Origin: Cubamyces lactineus
Taxonomy: Eukaryota > Basidiomycota > Agaricomycetes > Polyporales > Polyporaceae
Reading direction: 5' to 3'
Length of the DNA stretch: 64,000 nt
Assembly (NCBI GenBank): GCA_022376465.1
Contig: JACDTU010000019.1
Location: forward strand, 124,001-188,000
Under the pieces are notes generated by a model, which ran no database searches, had not been told where the DNA came from, and saw only the letters and a list, made by a program, of their open reading frames with translations. Positions 12,666 to 24,400 of this stretch are shown here, one piece after another; the first letter of the stretch is position 1; the number at the start of each line of letters is the position of its first letter. The position numbers and the translations under genes were made by a program.

Positions 12666-12998
12666 CTTTGGTACAATTGTGTTAGTTAGCGTAGAGCGAT
12701 GTGTCAACCAGACAGGAGATCGCTGTATAACTCGTTTGAAGTTCAGCTCGAACGAGTGAGATGTAGATACGAGGCCGCCCCCAGTTGTCAGTATAGTAGT
12801 AGAAGATGTCAATGAAGGCTCGATCCAAGTTACACGGAGTATGAATCGGACCGACTGGCGTTGCGGGCGTGGTGGCTGTGCAAGCAGCTACGAGCGATTT
12901 CACTGCCAAGGACTCGTTTGAACGAGAATTATATGTATTTTTGCAGGATACGCACGATGAGCTACTGAAACAGCGAAAGACAAAGTGTATCGACGGTG
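12666..12998. other. Intergenic region upstream of RAI1
   Basis: Spacer of 333 bases between the RAI1 start and the end of EF-hand paralogue 3. It presumably holds the RAI1 promoter. No clear core-promoter motif seen. Confidence 0.45.
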
Positions 12999-15900
12999 TC
13001 AATCTGCACGACGTCTCAGGCAATGGCCGACACGCCTCAGGCTGGTACTACACAGATTCTGGCTCCACCGATACGCAAGGCTCAGATAGCGTCTACCGTT
13101 GGGCGAAGGAGCCAGTAAAGAAGGGCTTTGTACGACTGATTCAACGGCCACCTTCTTCTTCAGTGCAGCCCTGGGCCGGAACATCCCCTTCAATTTCCGC
13201 GCGAAAGCAGTGATAGGACCCGGAGCGCTTAGGCTTTCGAGTTTCTCGAGGACCGCGTCGTGCTCGTTGAGATGAATTTGAAGTTCTTGGAAACGTTTTG
13301 CTAGGGTATCCACTGCATCCGCGGGTGCCTGCAGCCAACGTTTGGGACGTGGTGTGTTTCCTGTCGCAGTCTCACTCACCGGCACCGGCAATTGAGTACG
13401 CGTGATGGGTCTCAAGTTACGAGGGAGCTCATGCTTGTCTCCGAACATGTTGCAGCGTAAGTTGTCGTAGGCCTTCTGGAATAACCAAGGCTGGACAAAA
13501 CCCGGCGGTTATATAGTGTTAGTTGGTAGTGGTTGGAGGTGCAAAAAGGCGCACCTTCGTGTAGTACCTCTTGAACAGGCCGTCTGCGTAGCGGTCGACT
13601 TGCATGCTGACATCCTTCGCCTCGAGACGCCAACCATAGGTGAGCTCATGCAAGCGGTGGTCGAGCGCGACAAATACGGCGATGCAAGACGTGGCAACCG
13701 CCTCGATCTCGCACAGATCTTCAGCGGTGTTGCGTTGCTGCGTCACAACCTTTGAGACCAATTCGTGTATACGCTTCGCCAAGAGATATAACAGGGACAT
13801 GATATGCTGCAGGCAGCGGTTATGAGTCCGAAGCAGCCGTATGCACGGACAAAGGACGAAGCGATACGTACAAGTTCGATGCGGGTGTCGCTAACGACGG
13901 CGACGATGGACTCTGTGTCTACAAGATAGAATCCGAAGTCATGGAGCTTGTCCGAGATTGTCTTCTCCTCGAATTGCCTGAACTCCTGCTGCAGGTGGAG
14001 AAGTTGGCGGGGCGTGCGGCTCTCATCGACGCCGGAGATGTCCTCGTTACCCATGACGAGCAAGAGAGGTTGGAGTGACTGGAGAGTAAGTGTGGTGGAC
14101 GCCCAATGGGGGTTTCGAGCGTCGAGGTCGGCCCCTTGTGACATGTCCTGGACGCCTTGCATCATGCGGCTGATTTCGTCATAGTACCTGGGGATAGAGT
14201 GCTGCGTGAGCACGAATGGATTTACTGAAGAAATGCTTTCTGGATCTACCAGGCATTGTTGTTATGCCAGCCGCTAGCCCAGCTAAGAGAACCAGTCATC
14301 AATTCGAGGACAAGTCCATGCGGCGGCGATGCTGGGACGTACAACGCGAACCACTGCGGCTTCCTCCATTCTGGGAGGCACCGCTGCCCGGACTTGAGGA
14401 ACACGTTGAGTTCCTGTGCAGCGATATAGCCACTGCCGTCGTCATCGATGATTTTACCAATTGCGGCGTAGTCTGTGGGAGGCGTCGACGTCGGCGAAGT
14501 CATTATCGACACGGAGAGTTCAATCGTCATGTCAGTAGGGTGTGACGTACACATAGTTCGCGAGAGATACTGCGAGGTCCAGGCGTCATCAGATGATATG
14601 CCGGAGCCGTGGTTCTGAGCGTGTAATCGGGCATTGTAGTACTCGTGAAGCCCTGGGAGTGAGCGGTATGATGTCAGCCTGCCGAACGCTATAGGCTTGG
14701 TTACTATGGAGGGTACCTTCTACGAAGCAGCTACATTTCACCGTGATGCGCCAGCCCTAAGTGGGTACCGATCGCTCACTATTAGCACCGTGCTACAATG
14801 TTCTCACTGTTCGACGCCTACATAGTCTTGAAAACACGATGAGCTAGGTGTAGACGGTAGTTCAAGACATACTCTACGCACTGATCCATATTTGTTGAAA
14901 CTCTTCGTCTTCGATGGCTTTGTGGGATCCTTCATTGGTCTGATCCGGCCCATTCAACCTCCTACACCAGCCGGTTCGATGGTGGATGAGATAAACTCAC
15001 TTCAACTGCACGTCTCTCGGACTGCACAATACGAGCTTCGACGCTTTTATACTTCATATGATAGCGAGGCCTAGGAAAAGGTGATCATTATAAGGACTCG
15101 GGCGGAATGACGAACAAAGTCCATGGCGTACGCATGTTTCTGCAAGAGGCCGTCGAAGCCTCCTTGAAGAACACTCAGCATGGTATGCGTAACATTCTCG
15201 CCCATCTGGGCGGCGACTTCTTCAATATGTGTTGGGCTCTGTATCAATGTAGATGAGCGCAATCAGCCCCTCTGGTCTAATCGTCAGGTATTCGTACCTG
15301 CAGGACCGCCTCAACGCCACCGCTTGCCTCAGCGACATGCTGGGCTTGAAGCATATCCGGATCGATCAAGTGTATGCTGTTCAAGATCTCAGTAGTATTG
15401 GTGATCGCAGGTGCTATCTGAATCTGCGTCGTCGACCTGTACATCTCGTCCAAATCTCGCCGGAGCCGTTCAAATTCCTCGCCGAGATGCTGCAGCTGCT
15501 TCTTGTAAGCGTAAGAGAAGAGAAATTTGACTGCGTGGTGACGTGGGTGAGTATGGGCGAGACGTCGAAGTCTTCTGAATCGGCCCCATACTTACCGGTC
15601 CTTTGCCAGTGAATGTGATACGTGCTGCACGTGCGGTCAGGAGCTTGTACACCTGAGTCATGCGTACACCTACTCGACAAATTCTCCTGTAGTGGCAAGC
15701 TATTAGTGATAGGTATGCATAACAAACTGCGTGATCTACCGAATTTTCGGACTGTGTGTGCAATATTATTGCACATGATCTCCATTGCTCCTTTCAAGGG
15801 CGATTCCTCGAAAACGTTGCTCACGCGGTTGAGGTATCGGAGATGAAAGACAGTCTTAATCTGCGCATCATAAATGTAGTCAGCGTATGCAACCAGCTGA

Positions 15901-16545
15901 CACAAGATGGCGTCGCTCACCATAGTCGTGTGTACTACGGCAATACATGGATCATCCTGAAGCCTCTGGAACTCGAGGTCAATGACGACCTGTGAATCTC
16001 ACGGCTCGCATTTAGGCAGTCGGGCTCCGAGGTTCCCTATATACTTACCGAGACAGCCTTAACGACCCCCTGAAATGCAAGTATGAGACTTCCGCACGAC
16101 AGTCATAATCCAAGCGACTGACATCAATGATAGGATGAAGCTGTGCGAGATCGTTGAGGAAATTCAGGGCACTGCGCGTACCCCGGAATACGTTCTTCGC
16201 CAACTCATTTGCTTCATTCCTGTGATGAACATCTGGCAGATCGTATGACGTATGGTCAGCGAGATTCAGCCCGAGAAGATGGTGTATGTCATTCACGTGT
16301 CAATTGATCCAAAAGACGGGTGACTTCTTCTAGCTCCCTCTCGGCAAGCGACTCCTGGCGATCTTAGGCACGCCGATTGTGAGTAACCTACGAACGAAAC
16401 TGAACTATTTGGACTCACTCATTTTACTGCCCAAAGGCGGCCAATGAGGGGTATCTGGCTTGCTCTCGCTTTGATGCAGAGCCTGCGCTTCCTGAGGAGT
16501 AGAGTGCGGCGAATAGTAAGGCCAAACCAACTTGTACATGTTCAT
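12999..16545 (-). CDS. EF-hand/coiled-coil protein, paralogue 3 of 3
   Basis: Third copy of the family at 194-3660 and 4520-8066, separated from copy 2 by three housekeeping genes. The start at 16545 (MNMYKLVWPYYSPHSTPQEA) is preferred because the other copies also open with a short Tyr-containing leader. Then come RQESLAERELEEVTRLLDQL (about 16305-16360), an exon with RNEANELAKNVFRG and AQLHP, the 21-base exon at 16049-16069 (GVVKAVS), and VVIDLEFQRLQDDPCIAVVH. Further exons read KTVFHLRYLNRVSNVFEES, the coiled coil FERLRRDLDEMYRSTTQ, GSHKAIEDEEFQQIW, WTSQYLSRELC, and the EF loop DDDGSGYIAAQE (14411-14446). After PQWFALY comes ASGWHNNNAW, then helical exons (about 13800-14200 and 13519-13800). 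The coiled-coil tail (AVDTLAKRFQELQIHLNEHD) ends at 12999. It is closer to copy 1 than to copy 2 in EF loop and tail. Function unknown. Confidence 0.78.
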
Positions 16546-17669
16546 CCACTGGAACGCAGCTTGAGAGATGTGAGAGTAGCACTTACGGTCTCAGTTTCTC
16601 TGCTACGCCAGTATTATGTACGGAGCGGCACTGTTTGCGTGTAGCCGACATGAGGTTTTGCGACCCAGTCATGGCGAGGTGGATGGGTACATAGCGCAGC
16701 GTGAAACGCTGCGACTGTTAAGGATTCCGGGGATTCACGATGTCTGGAGCGCGGTCCGCAGAAAGAATACAAATTGGCATCCGAGGGATGGCAGGAAGCG
16801 GAGGAGCTTGCTTTGCAGTCGTGAGACTGATAGGCATTCTCGAGTAGCCACTGGCGAGTCGAACCGCTGGCAGGCATCCCTTGCTCATAGGGTGTATATC
16901 ACGGTGTTGGTGTCCGATGCAAGACGAAGCTGCCATGTCTTCTTTCCTGAGCAAACGAACTATGGCCGTAATGCATTTCGCTGTCTATTTTAGAGACCAC
17001 CTGCGCGCCAGTGAGCGTCAATACATCCCAAGATCGTCCGAGGCCACCCGCCTGACAGCATGTCGCACGCGTCACCGTGCTCGGAAGCCGCGGTATTATG
17101 CTGGTGGGCCGTTCCCGCACAAAGCCCAAAGTCGACCACGCAAGATCCGGTAACCGAGTACTTGTGTTTGGGGCATGGTGGGCTAACTTCTGACGATCAG
17201 CTAGAAGAAGGTGTCAAGTTCTTCGCTGGATGTATGGCTGCCCTTATGTGGAGAGTTCGGGGCAAACCTTCGTGTAACGGGGCCGGCGCTCGAGCTCAAG
17301 CGAAATCCACGAGGCGAACGAACCTGTCTACCGAGGTCGATGGAGGGAATGCTCTGAGAGAGACTCGGAGGACGCCAAATCATCATCGCACCAAGTAGTA
17401 ACAGACACCGATACTCGGACCGGATGCCGGACACGCGTGGCTCGCGTGGTGGCTGTGCAAGGAGCCACCAAGCAGACATGACGACTCCGACTCAGAGAGC
17501 GCACTTGTGATTAATCTCCATCCTGGCCGAGTGAGGCTCAACCCTCCTCAACCAGCTACCACCATCTGCTCCTGCTCAATTGCCTTGACATATCTGAGGA
17601 GCCTGAACGCTTTGTATTGTACTATTCTGACTTTGCAGTCCCGTGTAATCTGCGTTATAGCCTCAGTCA
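16546..17669. other. Intergenic region with a small hairpin
   Basis: About 1.1 kb with no supported gene. Open frames of 76-125 aa overlap each other on both strands without recognisable motifs. A compact inverted repeat lies at 16695-16713 (CGCAGCGT, GAA loop, ACGCTGCG). The last 150 bases are pyrimidine-rich and probably form the lipase promoter and 5' UTR. Confidence 0.45.
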
Positions 17670-20219
17670 ATGCTGTCTAAATGGGATAAATACGGTCGTC
17701 TGAGTCTCGACATTGCTTCGACTACGACTTCACTAGGCTTCTCTGCCGCGAAGACCTGCACGAAGTTTGGGGTATGTGGCGCTTTACTTGGTGCTATGTT
17801 GTATAGTACTGACAATGCGCAGTTTTCCGTGACGCGTGGTATTGCATCTACTGCCGCGGGCATTACAGGAACTGTAATTGATCACACTCTCTTTGGCGGC
17901 AGTACTGGGGCAGGTGCACTCCTTGGAAGCGCCGTATCCTCCGCGATATCCGCGGTTGAATTTGTCGCGCTTGCACCCATCTTACTCGGCGAGACAATCA
18001 CGTCTACATCGCTCGTCGCAGCTCACTCCTCGCTGTCTCTCCTTACTACTATCTTTCCCGGAAGCGACGAGGCAAGCTTCTCTCTCGCGAGCTTTGTTGG
18101 CCTCGTCCGTCGCGAATGGAACGAGCCAGCTGAGAGCGAGGGCTTGCCCGAAGAACGCTATGGCCTGGGCGAGATCCTGAAGGCGCTTGCTGGCTTCGCG
18201 GCCCTACAAGGCGTCACTAGCGAATGGCAAGAGAAACGTTGGTTCAAGTATCTGCGGGAAGCACCGGTGTACGACGAATCCCATGTGGCGCAACCGCGGC
18301 AACGCGTCGATTCTCGCGTAACCGTCACCGGCGATACGATATATCCTAGCCATAGCGGCCAGATTGTGACCGCGGATATCACTGAGGTTCCTGTCCCAGG
18401 TGCATGGCCCACGACACGATCTTCCAATTCTCATGGCACAAGCTCCTCGAAGTCGCGCCGTCCCCCGGGTGCTTTCTCCATGGACGATTTAAAGCAAACG
18501 CTACGACGGCTATCGAAGTTGGTTCTTGCCGGGTATGGAGGGCCTAGCCTCTTGTTCTTTGGGGTCTCCCTTAGCCCCCAAGAGAAGGAGCGGCAGAAAG
18601 CCGAGGCGACCATTGCCGATGCTGTCGACGCTTCTGAGAGAGAGGCAGCTGGGCCGCAAGAACCGAAGGACTCTGCACGGACCCCAGGCCCAGAACCAGA
18701 AGATAAAGGACCTGGCACGGCATCGTACTCGTGGTGGGACGTACTCATGGGCAAACATGACACGGACATCTTCCTCAACTGGGCAAAGTCGCATTCGTCT
18801 CCCTCTAGCAACACCTCGCCAGAAGCCCCGGTGAGTTTGATTGTTGTCGGAAATCGTATTTTGTCCTCAACTATCGCCTTAGCCTGCTCCTCCTACGGCA
18901 CATGTTAGCACGGAGAACCATATACCACGCTTTTGGGTCTTGACCGACCACGTACGGCGAGAAGTTGTCCTGGTCATACGAGGTACCATGAGCCTAAACG
19001 AACTGGCTGTTGATCTCACATGCGATCCTGCACCATTCACCCTTCCCCAACATCGCGCTTCATCCTCCTCTCATGAAGCCTCGGTCCCTGACCCTGTAGA
19101 AGAGGCCCGCGAAGACTCATTTGACGATTTGGACGAGGAGATTGAGAACCTGCCAGGATCGTTCCCCTTCCCAATGGGCTTATCTGTCCCTTCTTCTCCC
19201 ACGCCAGAGGAGAAGGGGAAGGGGAAGTCCACGAAACCCTTCCCTCGTACCCGTGTCCCATCTGAGAGTGCCGAAGACGCTGTCTACATCGTGCATGGTG
19301 GTATGCTGAAGATGACGCGTGCGATGGGCGCTCCTGGGAAGCCTGTTCATGTAGCCGTCCGACAAGCCCTTCGCAGGAATAAAGGTTACTGTACGTCGCC
19401 GCTGCAGTTGTTGGTCGGTGATCCGGTATTCACTCGTTCCACATAGCGCTTGTTCTCTGTGGCCATAGTTTGGGCGCAGGCGTCGCCGGGCTGCTGGCTC
19501 TTGTGAGTACACGCAAAGACGTTTTATGTTCGTAAAATGACCTCTGTCCATAGATGTGGGCTTCACCCGAAACCCGGCTCACTCACCGTGCCTCTGGGCT
19601 GCCCGTCAATCGACAGGTCACCGCATACTGCTTTGCTCCTCCATGTCTCGTCTCTCCGCGCTTGAGCGCTAGGGCGGCTGCGTCGGGGCTTATCACGTCT
19701 TTCGTATATGGCCACGATATCGTCTCTAGGCTCTCTCTTGGGAGCGTGCGAGATTTGACGAGAGCAGCCGTCTGGCTGTGTGCGGCTGAGAACAGGGAGG
19801 GTGAAAAGGCGCATGGTTATGCTGCTGTGACGAAGAAGGCCTTGAAGTGGAAGATGGGGAAGGGCTCGGAAGGCGACGAGGACTGGGTACATCCACAATT
19901 CTTTTTGTCTTGGGCCGCTCCACTCACTGGCCTCGCGCAATCACTATAGTTCCTCGCCATTCGCAAGACGCTTGAGGCGAATATGCACATGGCAGACCTC
20001 TTTCCCCCTGGTCGGGTGTTATGGGCCCTGCGGGACGGCGACTTGCACCCCGCACATCGACTCGGAGCTAGTAGTGGGCGGACCTCCCCCAAGGATAAGG
20101 TGCGGCTATTCGAGGTCTCGGACGTCAAGGAGGTGTTTGGGCAAATTATCTTTGCGAGAGACATGTTGAGCTCGCATTTGCCGCACCAGTACGATAAAGT
20201 GCTGCACGAGCTGCTGTAA
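17670..20219 (+). CDS. Class 3 lipase, sn-1 diacylglycerol lipase-like
   Basis: Serine hydrolase of the lipase-3 family, fungal sn-1-specific diacylglycerol lipase type, expected to act on membrane acylglycerols. Six exons (17670-17771, 17823-18830, 18883-19390, 19447-19502, 19554-19886, 19950-20219) give 758 aa. The N-terminal third is hydrophobic (GFSVTRGIASTAAGITG; AISAVEFVALAPILL), which suits membrane anchoring. The catalytic half begins FWVLTDHVRREVVLVIRGTM. The nucleophile elbow GHSLGAG has its Ser codon at 19467-19469. The Asp lies in YGHDIVSRLSL, and the probable catalytic His is in SSHLPHQYDKVL near the C-terminus. Two acidic/Ser-rich insertions flank the core strands. The first intron (17772-17822) is 51 bases without a stop, so retaining it would add 17 residues. 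Its strong GTATGT donor and the resulting TKFGFSVTRGIAS favour splicing. Confidence 0.93.
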
Positions 20220-20430
20220 TCAGTTACTCCGGCGTACACTAGAAACGCGCGATCTGTATCGTGATTTTTTCTCTCTGTACGATACCTCCCCCTATATCAG
20301 CTACGCCACCTCATGATATTCACTCGCGGACGTTTCAGCACTGGTAGAGCCAGCATACAAGGATAGCACTGCTCGATATATGATGTACAATTTGCTAATA
20401 CTACCACCAACATGCCCATTTCGAGGCCAA

Positions 20431-21041
20431 CTACGCCTTCGTGTTCTTCAGGGACTCCAGGTACTCCTCGATGACCTCTACGATCACCTCATGGTCCTCC
20501 TGCATCGTCAGCCCGCTCACGACAATCACCCCAACGATGCCCTCGACGTCCTTGACGCGTACAGGGAAGCCGCCGCCGTGGATGGCGTACTCGCCCGCAC
20601 GGTCGCCCAGCATGAACTTCGCGCGGAACGCGTCCTCGTTCCCGCCGTACTTGTTGTGCAGGAACCAGGTGCTCTTCCCCCAGCGGAGGACCGCGGCGCG
20701 CTTGCGCGCGACCCAGGTGTCGTTGTCCGCCTGCGTCCCGCGCCCGGTCGCGCAGTGGAAGAGTAGCTGCGTGCTGTTGGCGAGCGTGATGTTCACCACC
20801 GCGGGCTTTGTGGACGCGCGCCGGAGGCGGTCGCGGAGGCGCGTTCCCAGCTCCCAGGCGGTGTCGGCGGTGAAGTGGGGAAAGATGCAGCGATCCTCTT
20901 CGGCCGTGATGGCGTCGAGCTGCAGCAGAGATGCATGGCGTGTCAGTACAATCGCTGCGGAAGACTTGGGTTGGGCTTGTTGTATCGTGAGCTTACGTCT
21001 TTCGGTGGACTTCTGATCTTTACAATTTCGTCTTGGCTCAT
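20431..21041 (-). CDS. UPF0303 / HbpS-like haem-degrading-fold protein
   Basis: Member of the HbpS/GlcG (DUF336) fold, in the UPF0303 group to which yeast YBR137W belongs. A biochemical role is not settled for fungal members, so only the fold is claimed. Two exons (20997-21041 and 20431-20919) give 177 aa, normal for the family. The short first exon reads MSQDEIVKIRSPPKD. The second starts LDAITAEEDRCIFPHFTADT and contains the family signature around WVARKRAAVLRWGKST and the glycine-rich EYAIHGGGFPVRVKDVEGIV near the C-terminus, then SGLTMQEDHEVIVEVI. It converges on the lipase, with 211 bases between stop codons. The opposite strand carries a 191-codon open frame that is a shadow of this GC3-rich gene. 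Confidence 0.88.
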
Positions 21042-21436
21042 ATTGCGATGTTTTAATTCGGCTTCGGGTGGTAGGAAGGTATGGGGAGGGGCGTGTGGTT
21101 GGCGCAGAATTGCTGGCTTATAGGTCGATCGATCCAGATAATCGACTGCTTTGTAAAGCAGTCCTTGGCGCGGTGGAGCGATTACTTGTAAGGGGCGGAT
21201 TCGCTCAAAGTCTACGAAGGGGCGTCGAAGGCAGACGTTCTGTTGTAGGGAAAAAGATATACCCGATGATTGAGTGTATAGAAGGTGGCAGCGTAGAATA
21301 GCGTGGAACCTATAGTAGGAGACGGAAGGCCGACGCGCAGTGTGTTTAGGTCACCAGGGCAGATTCCCTGCAGCGCAGAAGCATTGCTATAATAATACAG
21401 ATGCTATAAGGTACAATACATAGAGCAGATACAACA
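21042..21436. other. Intergenic region upstream of the UPF0303 gene
   Basis: 395 bases between the 5' end of the UPF0303-like gene and the 3' end of RPC1. No gene seen. It must hold the UPF0303 promoter and the RPC1 3' UTR. Confidence 0.45.
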
Positions 21437-24400
21437 TCACAAGGCCCCTTCGAACAACAGTTTTCTAGGTTTGCTGATTGGTGGTGCAGGAGTGATGAGA
21501 GCGGGCCTGCAGGCAATACGACGGTTAGCATGATCAACAAATAGTTACGAACGCGACACATACATTGAAGTACCAGTCATCGCGGCGGGGTTGCCCATGA
21601 TGATACTCTCAGAGACACCGGCGATACTGTCCGTCTTCCCATATGCAGACGCATCGAACAAGTGATCCGTCGTCTTTTCGAAGGACGCCAACATGAGGAC
21701 ACTGTCCTTCATCTTCGCCACACCGAAACGCGTGATACCGAGAACCTCCCCCTAGCGATCAGACGCGAACAGGTCAGTGTGTGTGCGAGGCAACATAATG
21801 ACTAGTCCCACCTTGTATGTCATGACGTCGCCAAGCAGCATGACATGTCGCGGATCGATACTCATACCGTGACTCTGCATAGTATACTGGATTTCGTTGA
21901 TGATGGTCCGCCGGGCGGCCTCGATACCCAGCACTTGTGCAACCTCGATGACGTGATTGGAAGTTGTCTGCTCCCCGACGATACCTACAGCGGAGTCAAC
22001 ATGAGATATAGCGTGATTGCAGAACTCGAACACACCTTGTGTAGTCATCACTTTCTGCAGGCCATACCCTTCGACGAGTAATTCCTTGTCACCTTTCTTG
22101 CCCCGGTGGTCGTTGTCCTCCTTGATGTTGATGATAGCACGACGAATAGTGGGCACACCCTGTAAACGTACTGTGAGTGAACATGTCCCTTATGTACTTC
22201 GATTCGACATGCCTTGACCACGACTTCCGGAAGTGCGCGCTTCAGCTCCCGAAGGCGGTAGTACTTGTCAGGGCCGTCGATGTAGATACGTAGTCGGTGC
22301 TTCCGGGGAATGATCGTGATGTTCTGAAAACCCCTTTAGCTTGGCCTTCCATGTTACATGTCATTAATATGACGCACCTCTTGCTTGATCTTCAGCTTCC
22401 GGGCGGCCACGATGGCCCACTTGATGTCATCCAGCGTGAGCTCGAGCTAGAAGTGGTTCTGAGTCGACAAACGTCTTGACCACCGTGGAGAAGCTACAAA
22501 CCTGTAGGTCCTGGATGGTCTTCATGTCCACTATGACTCCGATGTAGGTGTACTCGGGAGCCCACGCTTCCTCGAGCACGGAGGCAATCTTGGTGACGAG
22601 TCAGTGTCAACACGTCTGAGCATGAAAGTGTGAAGCTCACATCGCCAATGTGCGTACGCTCAAGACGTCCCTTCACGATACGGGCGGACGCCTCGCTGTC
22701 GGCGGTGACAAGCTTACAGCTGATGATAGGTGTGCTGATGGCTTTTGCGGCGTTGATGATTTCCTTGATACGAGGTACACCAAGGGTAACGTTCATGGAG
22801 GCGACACCGGCGAAATGGAACGTCTTGAGCGTCATCTGTGTTCCGGGCTCACCGATGGATTGAGCACCAACAGCACCGACGGTCGAACCTGTTCCCAATC
22901 AGCGAGGTTTCACTTAGTACAGGAGAGGGCCGGATCTTACCAGGTTCGATCTTAGCCTTCACATACTTGGTCCAGCAAATATCTAGGAACATTCGCAGCT
23001 GTTCCTCCGTGACCTTCAGCTTGTTATCCACAGCGATCTTGTCGGCCTCTGCGGGAAAGTGAGCACTTGTATTGTGGGTCATTCGTGCACTGATGCTTAC
23101 CAGAGGCGCCAAGCGAGAGGTCAGTGTTAGCGTCCCACTCGTCTTCCCGTTCAAGGGCTTCAAACATGCCGTGTCGCTTGCGAACCTCTCCGAGCTTCTG
23201 CGCGAGGTTCTCGGAAATGAAGCTTCGGATCGTTGCCAGATATGCCGCTGTACACTCGGAGGTGTACTTGCGAGTTGCCAGCTCGCGGTCCACGAATTCG
23301 AGGATTTCAAAGGGCAGGAGGCCACGTGAAGATCTGGTAGCGATAGACTGGACACGTCGTAGTTGTCAACATAAAATCACTTGGAAAAGGCATCCTAGAG
23401 GCACATACACATGCGTGTCGCCATGCCCGTTGGTAATCCACAGGTTGGGCATCGCCCTCCAGGCAAGCAGGGTCCAGGCCATCATCACCATAGCGGAACT
23501 GCACAACACCGCCAACGGCATTGCGCACGGAGGAGTCGTAGTGGGTGACAAGGTCTTCAAGTGCCTTCATCAAACGACGCTGCATGTAACCGGTCTCGGC
23601 TGTCTTAACGGCGGTATCGACGAGACCTTCACGACCAGAGATAGCGTGGAAGAGGAACTCGGTAGGAGTGAGGCCAGTGTAGAAACTGTTTCGCACGAAA
23701 CCTTTCGAGGGCGGAGCACGAGACTTTTTGGGGAAATGCGGGAGAGAACGATCTTGGAAGCCATCGGGTACACGATGTCCGGCAATAATCTGTTGCCCGA
23801 CACAAGCAACCATTTGAGATACGTTGATGACGGAACCTGCACGAAGCGTCAGTGATGATTGTGAGATAGAAGCGACAAAACTGATGAATACCTTTTGAAC
23901 CACAGGTAGCCATGATCAAGGGCGCGTTGTGACGACTGAGCTCTTTCATACAAATCTCTCCAACATTACCACGGACGTCTGAGAGCACCTTGGAGATTTC
24001 TGCTTCGAGCGTCTGTTCCTGGTCACAACCCGGCTTGTTCTCAAGCAGACCCTTCTTGGCTCTGACAATGAGCGCTTCACAAGCCGCGTACGCTTTCTCT
24101 ACCATAGTGTCCTTCTCCTGCGATAGCACAGGCCCAGGGATAACGTCATTGATTCCAAGCGAGAAGCCGTAGTTCGCTACGGAGTGTCATGAGCGACATC
24201 GCGGAAGCGCATCCAATTGGCTTACCTAAGTAACGTGCACAGAGCTTGGCAACTCTGCCCATCGCTGCGGCGGCTTCATGGGGGCCATAGTCACGCATGA
24301 TAACACCGAAAACGGACTTCTTCTTTCCGCTACCCACAGTCGCCTTGTCCATGACGCCGCACATGATCTCGCTGTTGACGATGACGAGCCACCCGTCGTT

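Noticed and set aside
20441..21016. 191-codon open frame on the + strand
   Set aside because: It lies wholly opposite the UPF0303-like gene, whose exons and family motifs are clear. It is an antisense shadow of GC3-rich coding.
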